Notes: a model not told the origin generated them from the letters alone. Shown: positions 42,201 to 50,045, counted from the stretch's first letter. The stretch is 64,000 nucleotides of DNA from Prevotella sp. tc2-28 (GCF_900107705.1 NZ_FNRE01000002.1:62001-126000), one strand, 5' to 3'. Translations and numbers: made by a program.

Positions 42201-42641
42201 GATTATCTGGCAATGAATACTGATAATCCAACACTTCAGAAGATACAGAAGTTTGAGCAGTTGACAGCAAGTGATTTCGCAGAACTGGAGCGTGTCTTCT
42301 TTGAAGATCTTGGTACTCGCGAAGAGTTTGACAAGTTGGCAGAAGGACATCCTTATCAGTCAAATGTGGCAGCATTCATCCGTGTTGTCAATGGCATAGA
42401 CAGGAAGAAAGCCCTGCAGATATATCAGGACTTCATCAACGACAATAACCTGACATCTGAACAGGAAAGATATCTGAAGAATATTCTCGACTATGTGAGT
42501 GTCAATGGAGATATAGAAGTGAAGAACTTCATGGAATATCCATTGAAGGCCCTCAACTGGCGAGTAACCTTTGGCGATCACTTTATGAATCTAAAGGATT
42601 TCGTAAAAGAGATCCATCAGGTAATTTCGATATCTGCGTAG
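39300..42641 (+). CDS. hsdR: Type I restriction endonuclease subunit R
   Basis: The 1113-residue protein begins with a DUF4145-like helical domain (to about 130). The nuclease domain follows with 'GYCDYVLFSKGGKPLAVIEAKST' (D...E-x-K, about 237-262). The SF2 motor has Walker A 'ATGTGKTR' near 369, DEAH near 465, 'GLTATPRDEIDKNTF', and motif VI 'QMIGRGTRLCPNIFG'. The EcoEI-type C-terminal domain completes it. It translocates and cuts unmethylated DNA with HsdM/HsdS. All nuclease and helicase motifs are present. Confidence 0.95.
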   Translation: MKNFDFIQLLAQHIPSFSKLHAYCDKAEIFQNSFPEESASNARKALEWLVKNHLAMTSANVEKKESLNDMLKRPEMNAFINYDWEFEKNIYTVKKFGNHASHISGQEIKKNDAFICLRALFYVVEGFLYRWKAIKSMMAFDATLIPQAFPGMQPITTDEPQVAPDVVDSVPKEVVDHPTKPVETPKESLASEAVTRRCLIDYMLNEAKWDILTVKGDIQGGKACIEVEVEGMPTPSGKGYCDYVLFSKGGKPLAVIEAKSTIQNAGKGREQAILYADCLEKKYGVRPVIYYTNGYVTKVIDGLGYPDRDVISFHSHDDLEYMMQKRGRADIKDLTIDETITDRAYQKTAIKSLVEWLNKKHRRGLLVLATGTGKTRVSISLCKLLSNNNWIKKVLFLADRTELVKQARGNFEKLLPSESMTSLSDDDEPDLDARFVFSTYQTMVNYINEYDVKFSVGHFDLIIIDEAHRSVFGKYGAIFQYFDSLLIGLTATPRDEIDKNTFRLLELENEPNFEYTFDEAVNDGYLVSYKAKRHNSKMINNGIKYDELTPEQKEELEKVWDYEKMLKGIDPTKEYHRDIEGNEIFRYLINDDTIDNVLSELMEKGLKIKSGEDIGKTIIFAYNHKHAERIVERFHALYSNRGADYCQLIDNQVKYHDKLIAKFKVADSLPQIAVSVDMLDTGIDVPEILNLVFFKIVKSKIKFEQMIGRGTRLCPNIFGEGKDKELFYIFDWCGNFDYFSKKPDGIDASNSKSLTERLFSLRLDIAKELQSAEHQEKAFDKKMHDDLKTLLHRQVNGIVKERKDARPYWNTIEPFRDKEKWTYISDVDVLRLKEIGKLIPQDDDDESAKKFDVVMLHLQLAHIDSTVRVGQFRQVVVNVAAHLEKKGSIPAVMKRIDTIRLVQQPQFWDNESLDSLEHVRIELRDLIKLLEGTRKTEKFIIDIEDPYEVEEGGVDVVIRKSYKQRVIDYLAMNTDNPTLQKIQKFEQLTASDFAELERVFFEDLGTREEFDKLAEGHPYQSNVAAFIRVVNGIDRKKALQIYQDFINDNNLTSEQERYLKNILDYVSVNGDIEVKNFMEYPLKALNWRVTFGDHFMNLKDFVKEIHQVISISA

Positions 42642-42741
42642 GTGACACCAGGGACAGGTACCATTGTCACATAGTCTTCGATGATGGCACTTGTGAGGCC
42701 AGGGATGTGGTTTTACATGGAGAAAATAAGTCTGAAAGAAT

Positions 42742-43080
42742 ATGAAGAATCGTTGGTTGATATTGACAGCTGTAGTGCTCTTGTTGTCTTGCGGCAATAA
42801 GGCTAAGAGTGATTTGCCTGTGACTGACGTGGAAGAGGGGTGGGGTGATCGCTATCAGAAAGAGCTGGAGGATTCTTTGGATAGTGAGAAAACACTCAAG
42901 GATGAAGCAGAAAAAGAAACTGTTTCCAGTCCTGCGAGCGTCAGCAGTAGATCTGGTTCCTCAAGGGTTCATAGTTCCTCGGACAATATGCGAGGCTTCG
43001 ACCCTGCATCCGAGGATGACATGGATGACAACGGCATGCGTCGCTTTATGGAGAATAACGACGAAGAAGGGTGGGATTAA
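42742..43080 (+). CDS. Small lipoprotein, unknown function
   Basis: The 112-residue protein has a lipoprotein signal (MKNRWLILTAVVLLLSCG, Cys17). The mature part is acidic and serine-rich, with the stretches 'LPVTDVEEGWG' and a C-terminal 'NNDEEGWD'. Both stretches recur as fragments downstream at 47027-47062, outside any intact gene. No family recognised. Confidence 0.55.
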   Translation: MKNRWLILTAVVLLLSCGNKAKSDLPVTDVEEGWGDRYQKELEDSLDSEKTLKDEAEKETVSSPASVSSRSGSSRVHSSSDNMRGFDPASEDDMDDNGMRRFMENNDEEGWD

Positions 43081-43101
43081 TTTAAACTAAGAGTAATATG
43101 C
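43063..43101. repeat. Module-flanking direct repeat, copy 1
   Basis: GAAGAAGGGTGGGATTAA (end of the lipoprotein gene), 11 diverged bases, then AGTAATATGC. The same order and spacing occurs at 47045-47083. The start codon of the next gene lies in its last bases. Confidence 0.65.
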
Positions 43102-44615
43102 CACAATATAAGCAGTCTGATATAACTTCACCCTTTTGGGCCACTAACGATGGCTTCAAGGGGGGGCGTGACCCAATGGGAATACAGAATAGTTCTGTTG
43201 CGACCTATAGTAGGTTGTTGCCTGGCATGACAAACCTTACGGGTCACATCCGTTATTATAGTCTATATTGTTGGCTCCTTAACGAATATGACAAATTAGA
43301 AACGGAGGAACAAACAGAAATTCACCAGTACAATTTCATACGTCGGGCTGAACTGGCTATGGCACTTATCATGAAGAATCAGAATGTCGGTTCTGTCGTT
43401 GGTGCCTTATTTGTATCACAGGAAAGGTATAAGCTCATTGAAAAAGGACTTTATAATTTGGCAGACGGTGGTGATTATGGCTCAGAAGATAAATATTGGA
43501 CTTACCAAACTGGAGCTTTTGGCCAGTACTATTTAGGATCACTCATTTATTATGAACTGGTCAAGATAGAAGAAGGCCGTTTTTATCTTCGAGACAAAGG
43601 AAAAGCTTTGGCTTCTGCCTTTAGTAAAAGCGTAGATAAAGATGCCAGAGACCTTTTCATTGATTGTATTGTAGAAGGTAGCTTAGCAGAAGAAGAAATA
43701 GAAGAATTACAACTTTTAGGCCTGAACAGAATAGTAGTAAACTCGGCAGAATGGGTTGCTCTCAATCATTTGCTTACAAAACAGGATGATGACGGTTCTT
43801 CTTTGCGTCGCGAGACTGTACTTTTGATGCTGAAAGATTTAGATAAAGGCATCACTGTTAATGATTTTGTCGAGCACCGTTTTTTGAATGCAGATAAAGA
43901 TGATGAATACGATGCCTCGTTTGGCTGGTATTTCTATTATTTGTGTGAAGCATTTCATTATTGCATTGAGTCCGTTTTTTGCTTAATTCTTAATGAATTA
44001 TACGACTTGTATAATCCGTCGATGAAGATTCTTGTGGAGGATATCAAAGAGAGAATGCTTTCATATATGGATGAACAAAAGAAATATACTTCAATAGAAG
44101 AGTGGAAGCAGAATGTAAATGGCAAAATCGAAGAGATGTTTGATAAACTGAAGGAGTTTATCTATGTAAAGGATTATACTCAGGCAGCAGTTCAATCGTT
44201 GGGGCTATTGCTTAGATTACAAAATGAATATGAGCTGAACAAAGAAAGCATCTTGGCTTTTCAAAATGAAAATGATCTGACTCGCCAGCGTGGTATATTA
44301 AGTGAAGGGCTTAAATCTTATGTGCTGCTTCACTCTAAACAGTCTGTTGATATGTATATAGTTTCCATTGTACACCAAATCATGCAGGAGCATACTATTA
44401 TTGCTATTAGTAAGATGGGCAATACAGATACCGACCTACGAAAGTTTATTCTTGAAGATGGAAGGGTCGTTTTAGTGGAAATACGTTATCCAACTGCTAC
44501 TAGTCCCCGTATCGATTCTCTCTATAATTTCCTACAGGATTTAAGCTACATCGACTCTGACGGGCAGCTAACGGATATAGCATACAATTATATTCAGAAC
44601 TATGGCAATGATTGA
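43098..44615 (+). CDS. Unknown protein paired with a PLD-like protein
   Basis: The 505-residue protein matches no family I recognise. Its start reads 'QYKQSDITSPFWATNDGFKGGRDPMGIQNSSVATYSRLLPGMTNLTGHIRYYSLYCWLLNEYD'. This is followed by a largely helical body with 'QTGAFGQYYLGSLIYYELVKI' and a C-terminal alpha/beta end. No membrane segment or nuclease motif is evident. It overlaps the downstream PLD-like gene by 14 bases. The pair is bounded by direct repeats and lies next to a type I RM system, so a defence role is a fair guess. Confidence 0.6.
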   Translation: MPQYKQSDITSPFWATNDGFKGGRDPMGIQNSSVATYSRLLPGMTNLTGHIRYYSLYCWLLNEYDKLETEEQTEIHQYNFIRRAELAMALIMKNQNVGSVVGALFVSQERYKLIEKGLYNLADGGDYGSEDKYWTYQTGAFGQYYLGSLIYYELVKIEEGRFYLRDKGKALASAFSKSVDKDARDLFIDCIVEGSLAEEEIEELQLLGLNRIVVNSAEWVALNHLLTKQDDDGSSLRRETVLLMLKDLDKGITVNDFVEHRFLNADKDDEYDASFGWYFYYLCEAFHYCIESVFCLILNELYDLYNPSMKILVEDIKERMLSYMDEQKKYTSIEEWKQNVNGKIEEMFDKLKEFIYVKDYTQAAVQSLGLLLRLQNEYELNKESILAFQNENDLTRQRGILSEGLKSYVLLHSKQSVDMYIVSIVHQIMQEHTIIAISKMGNTDTDLRKFILEDGRVVLVEIRYPTATSPRIDSLYNFLQDLSYIDSDGQLTDIAYNYIQNYGND

Positions 44616-46974
44616 GCATCATATATTTACAGATATTCCTAGCGGTGGAAAAAATGGAAAGTTTCACTCCGCAGTTCTGACGACGTATGCTATTGATCTG
44701 ATTCATTTTGATAGACATCTGGTAAACATGCTCCATAGAAAACAAATATGTAGCATTAATGTTTTAGCAGATGCGAATCAACTGGAAAAGGAGATGGAGT
44801 ATGTCAATCCCCGTTTCATGAAGGGAATAGGCAGAGAATACAGCATACAAGGCATTAGCTCAAAAGGCGCATTCCATCCCAAAATAAATATCTTTGTTGG
44901 TGACGATTCCGTTCTCATCGTTTTGGGTACAGGTAATTTGACGGTAACTGGTCATGGCAAAAACCATGAAACGTTTACTGGTTTAATGGTTGATAGCAAC
45001 AACGATACTCATCGTCCCTTAATAGAAGAGTGTTGGCGATATCTATATCGATTCTCTAATCAATTCGTTTCTTTTGATAATAATCGTATTCTTCGTGAGA
45101 TTCCAGAAAATTGCACGATGTTAAGTCCCACATATCATGTTGTACCTCATAGGTTATGTAATGTTCAAAGTGGACTGTACGCAGCACTTCTTTACAACGA
45201 CGATTCATCAAGCTATTTAAAACAAATCACCGATATTGTCCCTCTTCAGGACGTGCAGAATGTGACAGTTGTTAGTCCTTTCTTCGACGAGAATGGTGAT
45301 TCTTTAGTGACATTGGCAGAATTATGTACCAATGCAAAAATCGATGTTTTGATACATCGAACATGTTCACTCCCTCCATGCAAAATGCCTGAGAATAAAA
45401 GAATAAGTTTCTTCGATTTTGAGGAGACTGTGAGAGGTAAGATGAACTTTAAGGTATATGACAGACAGCTTCATGCCAAAATTATACATTTTAAGACATC
45501 TGACAAGGAATTTTGTGTTATTGGTAGTGCCAATGCGACTATTGCCGGATTAGGAACAATCAAGAACAGAGGTATCAATGATGAATTTGGTATTATCTAT
45601 GTTTCATCGAATACTGATTTCATGAGTGAACTGGGTTTAAAGACCAAGCAGAAGATTGATTTTAAGGTCAAGGATATGAAACGTGCTGTTGCCGACAGCA
45701 CTGATGATGACCATAGAAAATATAGGGTGTTGTCTGCTCAGTATGACAGTGGTAGGCTATCCATTTTCTGTGACCAAGTAATTCCTGGAGATTGTTTTGT
45801 TGCAATTGATAATGGTTACAACATGGCTATTTGTAAAATAGATACCATTGAAAACGAGCGATGCTATGTCGAAGCAAAACTTGCACAGGATTTGTCAGTA
45901 TGTTATATTGCTACATCTAATGGAGAGTGTTTGTCAAACAAGGTATTCATTAATAATATTGCCAATCTTGAAATAACAAATCCTTCTCAAACGAGCAGGA
46001 GCCTGAACAGATTTATCTCACGAATTGAAAACGAAGGATATGACGGTTTAGAGGTCGCAGACATGCTAACAGATATTATGTGGGATCTTGTTAATGAAAC
46101 AGATGATAATCAACAACTCAGAAAGGTTACTGCTTCAAGCAAAGAACGTACGAGGGATAAATCATTACCAGATATAAAATACAATGCTGCTTATGACAAT
46201 GATGAAGTTCGTAGCCACAGATCGATTCTTGTTGATAGAACTTCTCGCTTAATAGAATGTATTGAAGAAAGTATCAGAAAGAAGATTCGTTCGATTGATG
46301 ACGCCATAACTGATGAAGAGGAGGAAGGCAAAGCTGAAACAAGCAACGATAGAGAGATTGTTGAGTATGAAGAAATTTCTGTATCGAAAAAGACCATCAA
46401 AAGTTATGGAGAGTTGTCTAGTTCTGTCTTGTCAAACTATTCTAAACTTATTACTAAGCGTACAGAACAGCTCAACAAATCTGTTTTCAAATTCGTAACT
46501 AAGGATGACTTGAACTTCTTCTCATTATCCATGTTTGCTTCTGTTGAAATATGCTATCTCAACAGACATAAATACCAATTTGATGAAATAGACCCTATCT
46601 ATAGAAGCAGTTGCCAAAAGCAGTTATACGACAGTTTAGATAGGAGTATGTGTGTTGACGGGATTGAAGCACTAGAGCGTTTTGCAGGCTTCTGCCGTTC
46701 AATGGGTAAACCTTCATTCAAAGATGAAGACTTTAAAAAGAAAACAGACCGTACCATGAAGTATGCTTTGCTTTTCGGTTCATTGTTCTATAGAAATGCG
46801 ACTTGGAAAGAGGAGCATTTGAAGAATCGTGTGCTTCAAGCCCTTCAGTCCCTTATATCCTTATTCGGTATCCCTTCAGAAAAATTCCTTGAGGATGAAC
46901 TTTCGCCTTTGTCAGAGAGATATGACTACGCATTCCGATATAGCCATGTTAAGAACTTTATCGACAAACTTTAA
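44602..46974 (+). CDS. Phospholipase D-like (double HxK) protein
   Basis: The 790-residue protein has two HKD-type half-sites: 'FHPKINIFVGDDSVLIVLGTGNLT' (HxK at 92-94, then G-T-G-N) and 'LHAKIIHFKTSDKEFCVIGSANAT' (HxK at 291-293, then G-S-A-N). Together they make one PLD-fold active site in about the first 350 residues. Residues 350-480 are beta-rich; an acidic helical linker lies near 560-600; the last 200 residues are helical. PLD-fold proteins in defence loci are usually nucleases. An alternative start is the ATG at 44608. Confidence 0.8.
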   Translation: MAMIEHHIFTDIPSGGKNGKFHSAVLTTYAIDLIHFDRHLVNMLHRKQICSINVLADANQLEKEMEYVNPRFMKGIGREYSIQGISSKGAFHPKINIFVGDDSVLIVLGTGNLTVTGHGKNHETFTGLMVDSNNDTHRPLIEECWRYLYRFSNQFVSFDNNRILREIPENCTMLSPTYHVVPHRLCNVQSGLYAALLYNDDSSSYLKQITDIVPLQDVQNVTVVSPFFDENGDSLVTLAELCTNAKIDVLIHRTCSLPPCKMPENKRISFFDFEETVRGKMNFKVYDRQLHAKIIHFKTSDKEFCVIGSANATIAGLGTIKNRGINDEFGIIYVSSNTDFMSELGLKTKQKIDFKVKDMKRAVADSTDDDHRKYRVLSAQYDSGRLSIFCDQVIPGDCFVAIDNGYNMAICKIDTIENERCYVEAKLAQDLSVCYIATSNGECLSNKVFINNIANLEITNPSQTSRSLNRFISRIENEGYDGLEVADMLTDIMWDLVNETDDNQQLRKVTASSKERTRDKSLPDIKYNAAYDNDEVRSHRSILVDRTSRLIECIEESIRKKIRSIDDAITDEEEEGKAETSNDREIVEYEEISVSKKTIKSYGELSSSVLSNYSKLITKRTEQLNKSVFKFVTKDDLNFFSLSMFASVEICYLNRHKYQFDEIDPIYRSSCQKQLYDSLDRSMCVDGIEALERFAGFCRSMGKPSFKDEDFKKKTDRTMKYALLFGSLFYRNATWKEEHLKNRVLQALQSLISLFGIPSEKFLEDELSPLSERYDYAFRYSHVKNFIDKL

Positions 46975-47026
46975 TGAGCACAAATGGAAGGTTTAACTGA
47001 CAGCCCGAAGTACCCCGACAAGTACC

Positions 47027-47083
47027 TTGCCTGTGACTGATGTGGAAGAAGGGTGGGATTAAGTGATGGAAGAAGTAATATGC
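47027..47083. repeat. Module-flanking direct repeat, copy 2, with lipoprotein-gene fragment
   Basis: 47027-47057 matches 42814-42844 of the lipoprotein gene at 29 of 31 positions, and 47045-47062 is identical to 43063-43080. It reads L-P-V-T-D-V-E-E-G-W-D-stop. AGTAATATGC follows at 47074-47083. Confidence 0.7.
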
Positions 47084-47712
47084 TTGATTTCTGCATCGAC
47101 CACAAAGATGTCTCCTTCGTCATCGACGAGAACATTACGAGGTAAAACATCCCAAACCTCGTATTGGCTGTTTCTGAAACAGCCATCTTGAGTTGTCTTC
47201 TCGAAACCGAGGGCAGCCATATAGGTGTCAATCTGAATCTTTGTGGCAGGATGAGCATCGGCTATTCTGGGTTGTACAATAACAGGTTGGATGGTGCGTC
47301 CATCAAACCCAGCAAAGCCATAAAAGGAATAAGCGGTATCTGGGAAAAGAATATTGTGCATCATGACCTTGTGCAACAATCCAATAATACTACCACTATT
47401 AAGCAGGTTGTTGACTTTGTAAATGACTTTCTCTCCAACGTATGTGTCGTTTTCGTTGCCGCTTGGACCAGGAACACCAAGATTGAAGACATCCATCATA
47501 GGGATCCAGAAACCCTGGCTTTTAGCCATTTGTTCAGCGGCACGTTGCTCGGTCTCGAAACGACTTACATTTTGTTGGCTATCTCCAGATTGCGCTTCAT
47601 GTATTGTGCAAAGTCGCTCGAGCTCATTGGCGATTGCTGCGATGCGGCTATTTTCCGCATCTTGCGCTCCGTTACTTCCTTGTGGAACTGGTTGAGAAAT
47701 GTCATAATCCAT
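47059..47712 (-). CDS. Small kinase-like protein of the polyvalent-protein kinase type
   Basis: The 217-residue protein ends with a kinase catalytic loop and metal site, 'DVLPRNVLVDDEGDIFVVDAEI' (Asp188, Asn193, Asp206), the D-x-x-x-x-N ... V-D pattern of HipA/polyvalent-protein kinases. Upstream, 'ETEQRAAEQMAKSQGFWIPMMDVFNLGVPGPSGNENDTYV' and 'GEKVIYKVNN' fit the small N-lobe, where Lys in 'EKVIYKVNN' may bind ATP. Such kinases occur in polyvalent phage and conjugative-element proteins. A stand-alone gene is unusual. It is leftward, against the PLD module. Confidence 0.65.
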   Translation of the reverse strand: MDYDISQPVPQGSNGAQDAENSRIAAIANELERLCTIHEAQSGDSQQNVSRFETEQRAAEQMAKSQGFWIPMMDVFNLGVPGPSGNENDTYVGEKVIYKVNNLLNSGSIIGLLHKVMMHNILFPDTAYSFYGFAGFDGRTIQPVIVQPRIADAHPATKIQIDTYMAALGFEKTTQDGCFRNSQYEVWDVLPRNVLVDDEGDIFVVDAEIKHITSSIT

Positions 47713-47771
47713 CTTTTCTTAAATATCAGCGGCAAGGACAGTGCAGGTCGAGTGCTGAGCCTGTTCTCGCG

Positions 47772-47824
47772 TTTGAATCTTATATTCAAATGCAAAGATA
47801 CAATAAAATCGTTAATCAAGCAAA
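47772..47824 (-). promoter_or_regulatory. Promoter of the kinase gene with overlapping palindrome
   Basis: On the reverse strand a -33 TTTG (47821-47824) and -7 TATCTTTG (47793-47800) are 20 bases apart. TTTGAAT/ATTCAAA at 47772-47790 is a 7-bp inverted repeat at the expected start site, a likely operator. Confidence 0.55.
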
Positions 47825-47884
47825 TAAAACAAAGAAATAATTTATCGACATGCCACAGGGACGGGTGACATGTGATGTATGATG

Positions 47885-47902
47885 GATGAAGGGTGGGATT
47901 GA
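47885..47902. repeat. Module-flanking direct repeat, copy 3
   Basis: GATGAAGGGTGGGATTGA differs from copies 1 and 2 at two positions and again reads D-E-G-W-D-stop. Confidence 0.55.
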
Positions 47903-47952
47903 GTGTACTAAAGGATTTAACGATTATTAAACAAAAGTAAGTGGTCTGGCGT

Positions 47953-47983
47953 TTTGTCAGGCCATTATTATTTTGTATTTTTG
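47953..47983 (+). promoter_or_regulatory. Promoter of the S24 gene
   Basis: TTTG at 47953-47956 and TATTTTTG at 47976-47983 are 19 bases apart, a consensus Bacteroidetes promoter. Confidence 0.6.
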
Positions 47984-48040
47984 CAGCCAGTTTTTGCCAA
48001 TGGCATACCTATAACGTAACAATAGCTTAAACCAAATTCT

Positions 48041-48874
48041 ATGTCGGGATTGCATATAAAAAAGACGGGCAAGGCTTATTTGCTGAACGAGTCGGATATG
48101 GAAGGGATGGTGTTTAACACACCAGTGCCTTTCTTTGATGCGCCCGTTTCTTGCGGTATTCCGAAGGATACTGGCGATGTGCCGGCAGTCTGGATGATGA
48201 TGCCTGACGACATATTGGGTGCAAACGATACGTATTGTACGCGTGCGAAAGGCGATTCCATGATTGGAGCGAACATCATGCCTGGCGATTTGCTGGTGAT
48301 GGAGATGGTGCCTGAATACCACAGCCACGATATTGTCCTGGCTGACATTGACGGTGAACGGACTCTGAAGACTTATTACCTGGCAGAGAACGGTGAGCAA
48401 TGGCTGATACCCTCTAACAAGAAATATAAAGCGCGTAGGATTGATGGCACCATGAACGTTCGATTCCTCGGCAAGGTGAAAGCCCACCTTCGACATGATC
48501 CCCAGGATACGATGGCGCATATAATGGAGAGCATCGAGGAGGCAAGGGCACAGATGGCGGTCGAGCAAGCTCAGTCGGAGGATTTCAAGAAGCTTGTCAT
48601 TAGTCCAGCGTGTGCCGACAAGGTGGTAGGACGTCTGCACGAACTATCTGACGGAAAACAAAAGCCCAGGGACATACTGATGCCTTTGCGTGCAGCGATG
48701 GAGGCAGGTGCCATTCGTCGCCCGACATGGGCTGAGTACGGTTCTGAGTTTGGCTTTAAGCGAACTTCGAAGACATCGCTCAGTGACTATACTGATCCCA
48801 CGAAAAACAAATATGCCGATGAACAGCAGTTCTGGTCGCTGGTTGATATCTTCAGGAGCCTGATAGCCCGCTGA
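48041..48874 (+). CDS. S24 (LexA/UmuD-like) peptidase-domain protein
   Basis: The 277-residue protein has a UmuD-like catalytic core: Ser73 in 'TRAKGDSMIGANIMPGDLLVME' and Lys110 in 'GERTLKTYYL'. The two are 37 residues apart, exactly as in UmuD and LexA. The N-terminus lacks an HTH and resembles UmuD's cleavable arm. The C-terminal 130 residues form a separate helical part. It could be a self-cleaving regulator or UmuD homologue, but no umuC is adjacent. It precedes the small-gene and DUF3987 cluster. A terminator follows it. Confidence 0.8.
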   Translation: MSGLHIKKTGKAYLLNESDMEGMVFNTPVPFFDAPVSCGIPKDTGDVPAVWMMMPDDILGANDTYCTRAKGDSMIGANIMPGDLLVMEMVPEYHSHDIVLADIDGERTLKTYYLAENGEQWLIPSNKKYKARRIDGTMNVRFLGKVKAHLRHDPQDTMAHIMESIEEARAQMAVEQAQSEDFKKLVISPACADKVVGRLHELSDGKQKPRDILMPLRAAMEAGAIRRPTWAEYGSEFGFKRTSKTSLSDYTDPTKNKYADEQQFWSLVDIFRSLIAR

Positions 48875-48897
48875 AATCCTATTTACCCCTACATTTT

Positions 48898-48936
48898 CTG
48901 GTCATTTCTGGTCGTTCAGGAATGACCAGTTTTTTT
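48898..48936 (+). terminator. Intrinsic terminator after the S24 gene
   Basis: A 9-bp stem (CTGGTCATT at 48898-48906 with AATGACCAG at 48921-48929) is followed by TTTTTTT. Confidence 0.8.
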
Positions 48937-48961
48937 ATGCCTTATGCTGAAAAGATAGCAT

Positions 48962-49060
48962 TACCTTTGCCGTGTGATTCAAAGATCACACAGTATTAAT
49001 CCGAGATTGTGAGGTCTCATGAGGAAAGTACGTACGCCTGTCACATCTCACAACGCTTCG
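48962..49060 (+). promoter_or_regulatory. Promoter and structured leader of the 49066 gene
   Basis: The -7 box TACCTTTG (48962-48969) is followed by a perfect hairpin GTGTGAT/ATCACAC (about 48971-48990) and by TTGTGAG/CTCACAA pairing nearer the start. The 96-base leader is unusually structured for this window. Confidence 0.5.
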
Positions 49061-49065
49061 GAAAG

Positions 49066-49542
49066 ATGAAAGAGATTATTTTGAACGTAGACGACAGTGC
49101 CTATGAGCATGTGTTGGGAATGCTCCGGCTTTGTCATGATGTGAATGTAGTGGAAACGGATGGTGAACAGATGGCTACAAGCATGGATGTAAGCTTTGCC
49201 AGAGCCATCAGCGAACTGGAGAAGCGCAAGGTGATACGCTTCCCACGTGATCATTCGTACATCATGGCAGCCATGAATGAGGAATTGCTGAAGGGTGCTC
49301 CCTTCTTCTACTCGCCGTTGGACTATATCGCATACTTGAAGCTTCTGGGTATCGAAAAGACACCTGGCAAGACAACACTCTACGACACTTTGCACACGAT
49401 AGGCGGACACTATCCCGAATGGACGTTCAGCGATGGCCCCAGTGATGTCGAAGGGAAGAGGAGAATCAACATCGTGAGACTGTTTCTGCTGGCTTTCAAC
49501 AGGAATCGGTGCTCAAACCCGGAAGCATCTCGGAAGGAATAA
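49066..49542 (+). CDS. Unknown protein
   Basis: The 158-residue product starts at the ATG at 49066, after a structured leader; an upstream in-frame GTG at 49009 lies in the hairpins. The sequence is helical with 'QMATSMDVSFARAISELEKRKVIRFPRDHSYIMAAMNEELLKGAPFFYSPLDYIAYLKLLGIEKTPGKTTLYD'. No motif recognised. The resemblance of the middle to a replication-accessory or RteC-like fold is too weak to name. Confidence 0.5.
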   Translation: MKEIILNVDDSAYEHVLGMLRLCHDVNVVETDGEQMATSMDVSFARAISELEKRKVIRFPRDHSYIMAAMNEELLKGAPFFYSPLDYIAYLKLLGIEKTPGKTTLYDTLHTIGGHYPEWTFSDGPSDVEGKRRINIVRLFLLAFNRNRCSNPEASRKE

Positions 49543-49606
49543 AGGATTGTCGGAAGGATTGTCGGAAACCACGATGGCTGACCAGAAAACGAGCGAGAAA
49601 ACAACA

Positions 49607-49614
49607 TACCTTTG
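49607..49614 (+). promoter_or_regulatory. -7 promoter box of the coiled-coil gene
   Basis: TACCTTTG lies 23 bases before the ATG at 49638. Confidence 0.5.
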
Positions 49615-49637
49615 CAACGAATTAAAACTCAAAAGAA

Positions 49638-50039
49638 ATGAAAAAAGAAATGAAAAAAGAGAAAAATGAATTGGAGTTGACCAAGCAGCAGCTGAAAGAA
49701 ACTCAAGAAGCTTTAAACCAGACCAAAGCGGCTCTGAATCAGGCCAGGCAGAAATGCGCCATATGGGAGCGTAAGGCTGAGGAAGAGACGGACATTTCAG
49801 ACCATTGTCTGAGAACGATGCGCGACTTGCTGAAAAAGTGGACGGGCGAAGAATCACTGGACGTCAAGACGAACAAGATGTTGGAGTTCAACACGACGGA
49901 CAGGCAGGTGGAGATGATTGGCGCACTGATGGACTATTTGCACACGGGTGACAGGTATTTGTTCGATCACGAAGTGCAACGAACGATGTTCAAGGTGATG
50001 TGTCAGAGATTTGATAAAAAAAAAATCGTTAAACAGTAA
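49638..50039 (+). CDS. Coiled-coil small protein
   Basis: The 133-residue protein starts with a lysine/glutamate-rich coiled coil of about 55 residues (repeats of 'LKETQEALNQTKAALNQAR'), followed by a globular part ending 'DRYLFDHEVQRTMFKVMCQRFDKKKIVKQ'. No family recognised. It lies 6 bases upstream of the next gene. Confidence 0.5.
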   Translation: MKKEMKKEKNELELTKQQLKETQEALNQTKAALNQARQKCAIWERKAEEETDISDHCLRTMRDLLKKWTGEESLDVKTNKMLEFNTTDRQVEMIGALMDYLHTGDRYLFDHEVQRTMFKVMCQRFDKKKIVKQ

Positions 50040-50045
50040 ACAACA

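Larger units (their letters stand above)
47713..48040. other. Intergenic region between the kinase and S24 genes
   Basis: It holds two divergent promoters and the third copy of the (D/E)EGWD-stop repeat at 47885-47902. No gene is evident. Confidence 0.6.

Noticed and set aside
44602..46974. DISARM DrmC
   Set aside because: DrmC is a much shorter PLD protein, and no drmA, drmB or drmMI/II genes are present.
47164..47868. Rightward open frame of 234 codons across the kinase gene
   Set aside because: The reverse strand has a consensus promoter, start and kinase motif; the rightward frame shows no motif and runs through the promoter.
48041..48874. LexA repressor
   Set aside because: No N-terminal helix-turn-helix is present; the N-terminus is UmuD-like and the protein has an unrelated C-terminal extension.
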